DNA from: Cohnella caldifontis
Lineage (GTDB): Bacteria; Bacillota; Bacilli; Paenibacillales; Paenibacillaceae
Length of the DNA stretch: 64,000 nucleotides
Direction: 5' to 3'
Assembly: GCF_029360585.1 (NCBI RefSeq)
Contig: NZ_JAQZSJ010000011.1
Span: 1 to 64,000 of the forward strand
Shown here: piece by piece, positions 39,229-47,678 of the stretch
Position numbering within the stretch: the first letter of the stretch is position 1
Layout of the letters: every line of letters starts with the position of its first letter
The notes under the pieces: generated by a model
The model's input: the letters and a program-made list of their open reading frames with translations, nothing else
What the model was told of the DNA's origin: nothing
Database searches by the model: none
Program-made: the position numbers and the translations under genes

Positions 39229-39882
39229 CTATGCGGAAGTCATGGCCGAGAAGAACCGGACATGCTCCCGGATTTGGCGTTCGAGCGGCTCGGTGCTTTC
39301 GTTCTCGGCCATCCGCAGGTTGTATTCCAAGATCAAAGTCATCGAAGCGTGCTCGTACTCCATCGCGACCGGCCGGGCATCGAACGGCTTCATTTTCCCC
39401 TGCTGCATCATCTTTTCGAAAACCGCCGCCATTACTTCCACGGAACGCTCGAGAATTTCCATTCGGTAAATGCGCCTCGCCGTCGGATGCCGAAACAGCT
39501 CGTTGTACAGGATCCGCCATATTTTCCGATGAATCGGAACCCGCATATGGTCCAGGAAATTCGCGATGCCTCGCTCGAGGAACTCCGTCAAACTCATGGA
39601 GCGGGCGATGAAATCGAGATGCTCCGTCGGCGGCAGCATTTTGTCTGCTTCCCGGCGGAAGTTGGCGAAGATCGTCTCCAGGATCTCGTCTTTGCTTTTG
39701 AAGTGTTTATACAGCGAACTCTCCTTGATGCCCACCTCGCCCGTGATGTCCCGAACGGAAGCCCCGCTGAACCCCCGCTGCGAGAACAGCTCGACGGCCG
39801 TCTCCAAAATCTTGATTTTCGTCGCGTTTGCGATGGGCCGCGATTGAAGGTCGAAATACGCGGGCCGCTCATTCGGTTCCAT
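39229..39882 (-). CDS. TetR family transcriptional regulator
   Basis: A 217-aa regulator with the TetR N-terminal HTH: KIKILETAVELFSQRGFSGA then VRDITGEVGIKESSLYKHF. The C-terminal ligand domain is helical and unassigned. ATG 39882 is chosen because the longer reading from TTG 39951 would run through the operator-like inverted repeat; GGAGTG lies 11 nt upstream. It is followed by the small membrane protein gene. Confidence 0.82.
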   Translation of the reverse strand: MEPNERPAYFDLQSRPIANATKIKILETAVELFSQRGFSGASVRDITGEVGIKESSLYKHFKSKDEILETIFANFRREADKMLPPTEHLDFIARSMSLTEFLERGIANFLDHMRVPIHRKIWRILYNELFRHPTARRIYRMEILERSVEVMAAVFEKMMQQGKMKPFDARPVAMEYEHASMTLILEYNLRMAENESTEPLERQIREHVRFFSAMTSA

Positions 39883-39902
39883 CTTCTTTGGTTCACTCCA
39901 GT

Positions 39903-39946
39903 GGCTAACGATCGTTATCCTTATGATAAGCGAACAGTCGTTAGCC
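39903..39946. promoter_or_regulatory. Putative TetR operator, nested inverted repeats
   Basis: GGCTAACGA (39903-39911) and TCGTTAGCC (39938-39946) are perfect inverted repeats, and an inner TTATC-CTTAT-GATAA palindrome lies between them. It sits 20 nt upstream of the tetR start, where autoregulation is usual. Confidence 0.6.
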
Positions 39947-40083
39947 TGCAATGCCCATTTTCGGAAATAGACGAAGCGAGGCGGTCCGTTCCGTTTTTCT
40001 AACCCTTCTTTAAGGTTTATCGCCTATAATGGAAATGCCAATGTTGGATGGAAATGGCGGTCGGAAAAGGGGCGGACGAGGAC

Positions 40084-40760
40084 TTGCGCATTTTGGTGGT
40101 GGAAGACGACCTCCCGCTGTTGGACGCGGTGACGGCGGTTCTGAAGGAAGAAGCCTACCAGGTCGATTGGGCCGACAACGGATCCGACGGGCTGTACTTG
40201 GCGCAGCAGCGCATTCACGATTTGATCGTGCTGGACATCATGCTGCCCGGCATGGACGGCCTGTCCGTGCTCGCGGAGCTGCGGAAGCGGGGGATCGACG
40301 CGCCCATCCTGCTGCTGACGGCCCGGGACGGGGTGATGGACCGCGTTCGGGGACTCGACGCCGGGGCGGACGATTACCTCGTGAAGCCGTTCGCGACGCC
40401 CGAGCTGCTGGCGCGGATCCGGGTGCTGCTCCGCAGGCGGGCCGGCGGCCAGCCGGATGGAGAGATCGGCTACGGCCGGCTCAGCCTGAAGTGTCCTTCC
40501 ATGGAAGGGTACGCGAACGGCGAGCCGCTCAAGCTGACGCTTAAAGAGTACGAGCTGCTGGAATTCCTGCTGATCAACCGGGAACAGATTTTGACGAAAG
40601 AACAGCTGATAGACCGGGTATGGGGCATCGATTCGGATGCGGGGCCGGGCGTCGTGGACGTGTACGTGCATTATTTGCGCAAAAAGCTGGCTCCGTTCGG
40701 ATGCGACGAATACATTCATACCGTTCGGGGAGTCGGATACATGATGAAGGTGAGAAGCTG

Positions 40761-40761
<1 letters not shown>
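40084..40761 (+). CDS. OmpR-family response regulator
   Basis: A 225-aa two-component regulator. The receiver starts RILVVEDD, with phospho-acceptor Asp51 (VLDIMLPGMDG) and the conserved Lys in DDYLVKPF. The winged-helix output domain ends HTVRGVGYMM. TTG 40084 gives the family-standard N-terminus and has AAAAGGGG upstream. ATG 40048 is possible but would leave only about 11 nt of leader behind the TATAAT at 40025-40030. It overlaps the kinase gene (TGATG). Confidence 0.88.
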
Positions 40762-42037
<1,276 letters not shown>

Positions 42038-42041
<4 letters not shown>

Positions 42042-42946
42042 GGTCGGTTAATCGCGATCGCCCGCTGTACCGGCAGGGCGTAATAGTCGTTCACGCTGCG
42101 TTCCTCGAAGCCGAGCGACTTGTATAAACCGAGAGCCCGGTCATTGCCCGCCGCCACTTCCAGCGCCGGCCGGCCGGGAAGCCCCAGCGCTAGGATGCGT
42201 CCGATCGCTTGCGCCAATATCGCCCGGCCATGCCCTTGACCGCGGAAAGCGGGCAGTACGGTGAATCCGTAGATGAAACCGCCGCCGCTCTCCAGGATGG
42301 TCAGCTTGCCGATCGGAACCCCCTCCAGCTCGGCGATCCACAGCTGCCGCCCCTCGGATTTCATCGTGGTTTCGACGAAAGCCCGCGCTTCTTCGATGGA
42401 TTCGCCGAAGCCTTCCGCATCCATCCGGGCGGCCAATTCCAAGTCGGCCTGCAACGCCCGTCTCAGCGCGACGCGGCTTGCCGAAGCCTTCGACGTCGGC
42501 TTCTCTCCGCGATGTTCTTCCGCCAACTCCATCCCATATTCCGAGAATCGGTAGTCGGACCCGACGCCTTTGGCGAAAGCTTGCCCCGATTCCGACCCGC
42601 GCTGCACGATCAGCAGCAATTCGGGAATGCCCCGCCGCCGGCTTTCTTCCGCCGCCGCCTTCAGCAGTTCCGCGAATACTCCCCGCTTGCGGTAGTCCGG
42701 ATGGACCATTCCGCTGATTTCCGCTTCTTTCTTGGTGAATACGTACATGCCCAGAAAACCGACGATGCGTCCGTCCGCGACGCAGAGCCAGTCGTTCGTC
42801 TCCTCCGGGTCCCGCTCCTCCAGCATGTCTAGATTGAGCTTCAACGTGATGCCGTCCGTCTCGTCGCACAGCCGGGCCAACGCTTTCACTTGCTTCAACT
42901 GTTCTTCCGTCAACCGGTTAACCGGCCGTATTTCTCCGCGATTCAA
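42038..42946 (-). CDS. GNAT acetyltransferase with two domains
   Basis: A 302-aa protein with tandem GNAT folds. The first half has the acetyl-CoA loop-like VHPDYRKRGVFAELLKAA and the second TVLPAFRGQGHGRAILAQ. The first copy has a less standard pyrophosphate loop and may be structural. TTG 42946 is chosen because GGGAGGG lies 9 nt upstream and the protein then starts NRGEIRPVNRLTEEQ; the longer reading is unsupported. Substrate unknown. Its stop overlaps the kinase stop in a shared CTAG. Confidence 0.8.
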
Positions 42947-43144
42947 GAGATCAAACCCTCCCTCTTCAGTAAAAAAACGGCCTCGAAGTCCTTCGGAACC
43001 GTGGATGCCATGATACTGCCCCTCATTAATACCGCGCGGCAGATCGGTCACGATACGATTTGATTTGCTTCGGCACGAACGATCGCCAGGATTTTTCGCT
43101 TGACGGTCAGGCATCCATTGGCGTCAGTTGGGCAGAAAGCGATA

Positions 43145-43771
43145 GGAACGCGCCGTTCAGTGACGCGGTCTGCTGCTTGGCGGTGCTGGGCCTCGGGCTC
43201 GGATGATGTAACGGAACGCGCCGTTCAGTGGTGCCGCGGTCTGCAGCTTGGCGGTGCTGGGCCTCGGGCTCGGATGGTGTAACGGAACGCGCCGTTCAGT
43301 GCCGCGATCTGCAGCTTGGTGATGCTAGGCCTCGGGCTCGACTGGTTTAACGGAACGCGCCGTTCCGTGGTGCCGCGGTCTGCAGCTTGGCGGTGCTGGG
43401 CCTCGGGCTCGGATGGTTTAACGGAACGCGCCGTTCAGTGGTGCCGCGGTCTGCAGCTTGGCGGTGCTGGGCCTCGGGCTCGGATGGTTTAACGGAACGC
43501 GCCGTTCAGTGCCGCGATCTGCAGCTTGGCGATGCTAGGCCTCGGGCTCGACTGGTTTAACGGAACGCGCCGTTCAGTGGTGCCGCGGTCTGCAGCTTGG
43601 CGGTGCTGGGCCTCGGGCTCGGATGGTTTAACGGAACGCGCCGTTCAGTGCCGCGATCTGCAGCTTGGCGATGCTAGGCCTCGGGCTCGACTGGTTTAAC
43701 GGAACGCGCCGTTCAGTGGTGCCGCGGTCTGCAGCTTGGCGGTGCTGGGCCTCGGGCTCGGATGGTGTAAC
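43145..43771. repeat. Tandem array of 68/71-bp repeats, nine units
   Basis: Units begin GGAACGCGCCGTTC, a hairpin with arms GAACG/CGTTC, and end with GGATGGTTTAAC. Long units (71 nt, with CAGTGGTGCCGCGG) and short units (68 nt, with CAGTGCCGCGA) are mixed: S L S L L S L S L, total 627 nt exactly. Long-short pairs suggest duplication of a 139-bp dimer. No ORF with coding character crosses it. The 200 nt before the array show no feature. Confidence 0.96.
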
Positions 43772-43817
43772 GGACAGCACGGCCGCTATTTCGCGGATTC
43801 GGATCCTTTTTTAAACG

Positions 43818-43901
43818 TAACGGACACGACGGCTCTTATTTGCTGTAAAAACACGAGAGTAGTCGGTATTTTTACCCAAATAAGTGCGGCTGTGTCCGTT
43901 A
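43818..43901. repeat. 84-bp imperfect inverted repeat
   Basis: TAACGGACACGACGGCTCTT on the left is matched, inverted, by a right arm ending GTGCGGCTGTGTCCGTTA, and both arms continue through TTATTTG and TAAAAA. A further half copy (TGTGTCCGTTAG) follows at about 43941. It resembles a miniature mobile or palindromic intergenic element, but no target-site duplication was identified. Confidence 0.75.
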
Positions 43902-44046
43902 GTAATGAATGAGCGCGATGTTTCGAAAAATAACGTCCCCTGTGTCCGTTAGCCGCCCCACTCTCGTGCATACCCTCCTCATCGAACCTTTCTCGCCGAA
44001 CCTTCTTCGTGCAAACCCTCCTAGCCGAACCTTTCTCGTCGAACCT

Positions 44047-44106
44047 TCCTCGTGCAAACCCTCCTCGTGCAAACCCTCCTCGTGCAAACCCTCCTCGTGC
44101 AAACCC
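44047..44106. repeat. 15-bp direct repeat, four copies, in a pyrimidine-rich tract
   Basis: TCCTCGTGCAAACCC is repeated four times head to tail. The surrounding 43970-44330 is strongly C/T-biased on this strand with further degenerate TCGAACCTTC, TCGTGCAAACC and TCGAACTCTC copies. Reading frames through it encode only low-complexity PPRAN-type peptides and are not called genes. Confidence 0.9.
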
Positions 44107-44386
44107 TTCTCCACAAACCTTCCTCCTCCCACTCGTACACGCTCCTGTCGAACTCTCGCTCCCGTCGAACTCTCACCTCGTTGCCCCCATCAAACCTTTC
44201 TCATCAAACCCTCCGCATCAAACCCTTCCTCCTCCCCCCTCGTACACGCTTCTGTCGAACTCTCGCTCCCGTCAAACTCTCGCCCCATCGCCTCCCCCCC
44301 CCATCAATCCTACTAAGCGCATCTTTCCCCAAACCCTCCGCATGCGCGAACAGGTCAGCCGTCGTTTTTTTATGCTCCTCTCATCG

Positions 44387-44427
44387 TTTCTTAAGCTTCC
44401 TTTCAGCATTTCTAAGCGTTTTCTAAA
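44387..44427 (+). promoter_or_regulatory. Phased direct repeats upstream of the export cluster
   Basis: TTTCTTAAG (44387), TTTCTAAG (44409) and TTTCTAAA (44420) are spaced 22 and 11 nt apart, one helical turn multiples. This is the usual layout for an OmpR-type response-regulator binding site. They lie 57-97 nt upstream of the solute-binding lipoprotein gene. Confidence 0.5.
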
Positions 44428-44483
44428 AATCGCCCGGCATACTGTCCCTGTTGGATCCTCTGAATGAAAGGTGTGGGTGAACG

Positions 44484-45980
44484 ATGTTAACGAAGAACAA
44501 ACGGAGATGGAAAACGGGGTGGCTGGCATGTACGCTCTTGGCGGCAATCGCGCTGACCGCTTGCACGTCCTCGGGCGGGAAGGAGAAGGGAGGAATCGGC
44601 GGGCTCGACAAGGACCAGGCGGGGACGCTGAAAATCGCCTATTTCGACGAGCAGGCTTTCCTGATGCAGTACGGGAACGCTTTTCAGGCGATGTTCCCGA
44701 ACTTGACGCTGGAAGTCGTGTCCACGCAGTCGACGTTCGATGCCGAAGATCCCGCAGAGGCGATGGAGAAACTGCTCGAGGAACAGCAGCCCGACGTGCT
44801 CTTTGTGACGGAGGAGCAGTACGCGAAGCTGGCGGCTTCGGGCAAGCTGTACGACCTGGAAGCGGCGGTCAAGCAGGACCAGTTCGACCTGTCCGCGTTC
44901 GTGCCGGCGGCCATCGACCTGCTCAAGGCGCGCGGTGGCGGGAAGCTGTACGGGCTGAGTCCCAGCTTCAGCAGCCAGGCGCTCTACTATAACAAAGAGA
45001 TGTTCGACAAATACGGCGTCCCGTACCCGACCGACGGCATGAGCTGGGACGACGTGCTGCGGCTTGCGGCCCGGTTCCCCGTCCAGAAAGACGGCGACAA
45101 CGCGTGGTCCGGCTTGTTCCCGTCGTCCCAGACGACCGACGCGTTCGACTTGATCCGCCGGATCGGGGAGGCGAAAGGACTGCTGTATGCCGACGCGGAT
45201 ACGGGCAAATTGTCGATCGATACGCCGGAGTGGAAGGCCATTTTCCAAAAAGTGATCGAAGGTTACCAATCGGGAAGCATCTACCTGCCCGGAAGCGACG
45301 CCGGCGGCGGCAAAAACCGAGCCATGGTCAGCATGCGCGGGGTCGGCGGCGGCAAGACGTTCAACTTGGGCCCTGATTCGATGAAGTTCATCGGCGGCCA
45401 GGCCGCGATGACGATCGACAGTTCGATGCTCATGGATATGCTCGGCGCGCAAGGAACGGGCGCCGGAGGAAAAATGCGAGTATCCGCCCAAGCGTCCGAA
45501 GGCGGAGAAGGGCCCAAGGGCGGACCCGCTCCGATCAAGTCGTTCGACTGGGACATGGTCACCGTGCCCGTCGACCCGTCCCAGCCCGACGTCGCGGGCG
45601 GATTCAGCCTCGACGGCGTGTTCGCGATCAACGCGTCCGCCCAGAACTTGCCCGGAGCCTGGGAGCTGCTGAAATACGCGAACGGCGAACAGCTGGCCAA
45701 ATCAAGCGCGAAGTCTGGCCTGACGCTGTCGACCCGATCGGCTTACAAGAGACAAGCGGAAGGCAAAAACGTCGATGCTCTGTACGCCCTCGGAGCGAAC
45801 GAGCAGGTGTTGCTGCAGGCGCTGCCGGAGGAGTTCGCGAAATCGTTCGCCGAGCTCGCTTCCGATCACGTGAAGCGGGTGGTAGGGGAAACCGAGTCGC
45901 TGGACGAGGCGCTGAAGGCGATCCAGAGCGGGGGGCAGGACCTGCTGACGAAAGCCGGGTTGGAGTCGGAGGAAGGATGA
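44484..45980 (+). CDS. Extracellular solute-binding lipoprotein
   Basis: A 498-aa lipoprotein: signal peptide with lipobox LTAC and acylated Cys27, then a family 1-type solute-binding fold (LKIAYFDEQAFLMQYGNAFQ, the LSPSFSSQALYYNKEMFDKY segment, and the GGFSLDGVFAINASAQ core). Such proteins normally capture sugars or peptides for ABC importers. The neighbours here are instead an FtsX-type exporter system. A low-complexity Gly-rich insert (residues about 312-355) is unusual. AAAGGTG precedes the ATG. It overlaps the next gene by 4 nt. Confidence 0.82.
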   Translation: MLTKNKRRWKTGWLACTLLAAIALTACTSSGGKEKGGIGGLDKDQAGTLKIAYFDEQAFLMQYGNAFQAMFPNLTLEVVSTQSTFDAEDPAEAMEKLLEEQQPDVLFVTEEQYAKLAASGKLYDLEAAVKQDQFDLSAFVPAAIDLLKARGGGKLYGLSPSFSSQALYYNKEMFDKYGVPYPTDGMSWDDVLRLAARFPVQKDGDNAWSGLFPSSQTTDAFDLIRRIGEAKGLLYADADTGKLSIDTPEWKAIFQKVIEGYQSGSIYLPGSDAGGGKNRAMVSMRGVGGGKTFNLGPDSMKFIGGQAAMTIDSSMLMDMLGAQGTGAGGKMRVSAQASEGGEGPKGGPAPIKSFDWDMVTVPVDPSQPDVAGGFSLDGVFAINASAQNLPGAWELLKYANGEQLAKSSAKSGLTLSTRSAYKRQAEGKNVDALYALGANEQVLLQALPEEFAKSFAELASDHVKRVVGETESLDEALKAIQSGGQDLLTKAGLESEEG

Positions 45981-46672
45981 CGGAAACGGATCGGGAAGAG
46001 GCGCTGCTGGACGTGCGGGGCGTGCGCAAGAGCTTCCCGTCCGGCGGCCGGGCCGTGACGGTGCTGGACGGCATCGATCTGCGGATCGAGGCCGGACGGC
46101 TCACGATGCTCAAGGGGCGCTCCGGATCGGGCAAGACGACGCTGCTCAATTTACTCGGGGGGCTAGACCGGCCGTCGGAGGGGGAAGTACGGTTCCGCGG
46201 CCGTCCGTTCCACCGGTGGACCGACAAGCAGCTGACCCGCGTCAGGCGGCGGGAAATCGGCTTTATTTTCCAATCGTTCGCACTGCTGCCCCTGCTTACC
46301 GCATGGGAGAACGTCGAGCTGTCGCTGCGTATGGCGGGGATTCCCCGTGCCGAGTGGAGCGGGCGGGTCGCCCGCTGCCTCGAGCTTGTCGGCCTGACGA
46401 AGCGGGCTCTGCATCGTCCTTCCGAGCTGTCCGGAGGGGAACAGCAGCGGGTAGCCATTGCAAAGGCGATTGCCCACCGGCCGCACCTGCTGTTGGCGGA
46501 CGAACCGACGGCGGAGCTGGACACGCTTATGGCCGCGCGGGTCATGGACGTTTTCCGGACGATCATCGAGGCGGAAGGAATCGCGGTCTGCATGACGACG
46601 CACGATTCCGAGTTATGGGAGGCGGCGGATGTTGTTTACGAAATGGTCGACGGCCGGATCGCCGCGGGGTAA
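45977..46672 (+). CDS. ABC transporter ATPase, LolD/MacB type
   Basis: A 231-aa ATPase of the MacB/LolD class that pairs with FtsX-type permeases. Walker A GRSGSGKTT, the Q-loop FQSFALLP, signature LSGGEQQRVAIAKA, Walker B LLLADEPTAELD and the H-loop TTHDSE are intact. It is coupled to the lipoprotein gene (ATGA), and its end overlaps the adaptor gene by 44 nt. A second ATPase of the same class lies at 50497. Confidence 0.92.
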   Translation: MTETDREEALLDVRGVRKSFPSGGRAVTVLDGIDLRIEAGRLTMLKGRSGSGKTTLLNLLGGLDRPSEGEVRFRGRPFHRWTDKQLTRVRRREIGFIFQSFALLPLLTAWENVELSLRMAGIPRAEWSGRVARCLELVGLTKRALHRPSELSGGEQQRVAIAKAIAHRPHLLLADEPTAELDTLMAARVMDVFRTIIEAEGIAVCMTTHDSELWEAADVVYEMVDGRIAAG

Positions 46673-47678
46673 GCCCGCGCGGCTGGCGCTGGCGGCGCTG
46701 TGTCTGACCTTGGCCTCCGGCTGCGCCTTGCTGCCGCAGGAACAGGAGCCGGAGCAGCTGCCGCAGATCCGGACGCCTAAGATTTCGCAGAAACCCGAAT
46801 ATCCGGTCAAACGGGCCGCGCTGGAGGTCAAGGCCAGCGGGTCGGGGAAGCTGCTGTCGGAGCGGGAGGAGAACCTGTATTTCACGGAGGATAATCGGCG
46901 AATCGCCGGCGTCTACGTCAAAGCGGGCGACCAAGTGAAGAAAGGCCAACTGCTGGCCGAGTTGGACACGGACGATACCGAGGGACAGATCCGCCGGAAG
47001 GAGATCGAGCTGGAGAAAGCCGGGCTCGACCTGAAGGAAGCAATGCGGCAGGCGGGGGAGGGGCAGGATACGGCGCTGAGAAAGCAGCAGCTGGATTACG
47101 AACTGCTCCGGGAAGAGTTGGCCGAACTGCGCCGTTCCCTGGAGGGGACGAAGCTTACCGCGCCGTATGACGGCACGGTTGTCAGCTTCACGGCGGAGAA
47201 GGGCGACGTGGCCCAAGCATACGAGAAAATCGGGCAAATCGCCGACATGAAGGCGCTGGTCGTGGCCGTATCCTTCTCTTCGACCGATCTGGAAGACATC
47301 GCGCCGGGCATGGAGGCCGTCGTCAGCGTGAACGCGGCCGGCGACTATCGCGGCAAAGTCCGCCGGCTGCCGATCGACTCCGGGGAAGGCGGCGAAGAAA
47401 ATCCGCTCGATTCGCGCGTCTTGATCGACTTGGAGGAGCAGCCCGAGGGAGCCGGATACGGGACGCCGCTGACCGCCGCCGTCATCGTGGAGCGGCGCGC
47501 AGACGCGCTGACGATCCCGCTGGCCGCGCTGCGGAAGCAGAACGACCGCTATTACGTGGTCGTGGCGGGTGCGGACGGCACCAAGGGAGAGGTCGACGTG
47601 GAGGTCGGCGCGGTCTCTTCGACGGAGGCGGAAATCATCAGCGGGCTGCAAGAGGGCCAGAAGGTCGTGGGGAAATAA
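46629..47678 (+). CDS. HlyD/MacA-like adaptor, predicted lipoprotein
   Basis: A 349-aa periplasmic-adaptor-type protein as used by MacB exporters. The signal segment (residues 18-32) ends ASGC with candidate acylated Cys32; the -3 residue is Ala rather than Leu, so acylation is likely but not certain. A lipoyl half-motif (GVYVKAGDQVKKGQLLAELD), a short coiled coil (about residues 118-172), the return half-motif (LTAPYDGTVVSF) and a beta-barrel (TIPLAALRKQNDRYYVVV) follow. GGGAGG precedes ATG. It ends in an ATG-overlap with the permease gene. Confidence 0.85.
   Translation: MLFTKWSTAGSPRGKPARLALAALCLTLASGCALLPQEQEPEQLPQIRTPKISQKPEYPVKRAALEVKASGSGKLLSEREENLYFTEDNRRIAGVYVKAGDQVKKGQLLAELDTDDTEGQIRRKEIELEKAGLDLKEAMRQAGEGQDTALRKQQLDYELLREELAELRRSLEGTKLTAPYDGTVVSFTAEKGDVAQAYEKIGQIADMKALVVAVSFSSTDLEDIAPGMEAVVSVNAAGDYRGKVRRLPIDSGEGGEENPLDSRVLIDLEEQPEGAGYGTPLTAAVIVERRADALTIPLAALRKQNDRYYVVVAGADGTKGEVDVEVGAVSSTEAEIISGLQEGQKVVGK

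Noticed and set aside
43145-43771. CRISPR array
   Set aside because: Contiguous 68/71-bp repeats with no unique spacers and no cas genes nearby.
44009-44467. 152-aa protein with PPRAN repeats
   Set aside because: Encoded by the 15-bp direct repeats in a C/T tract. All three frames are open for the same reason, and there is no Shine-Dalgarno sequence or domain.
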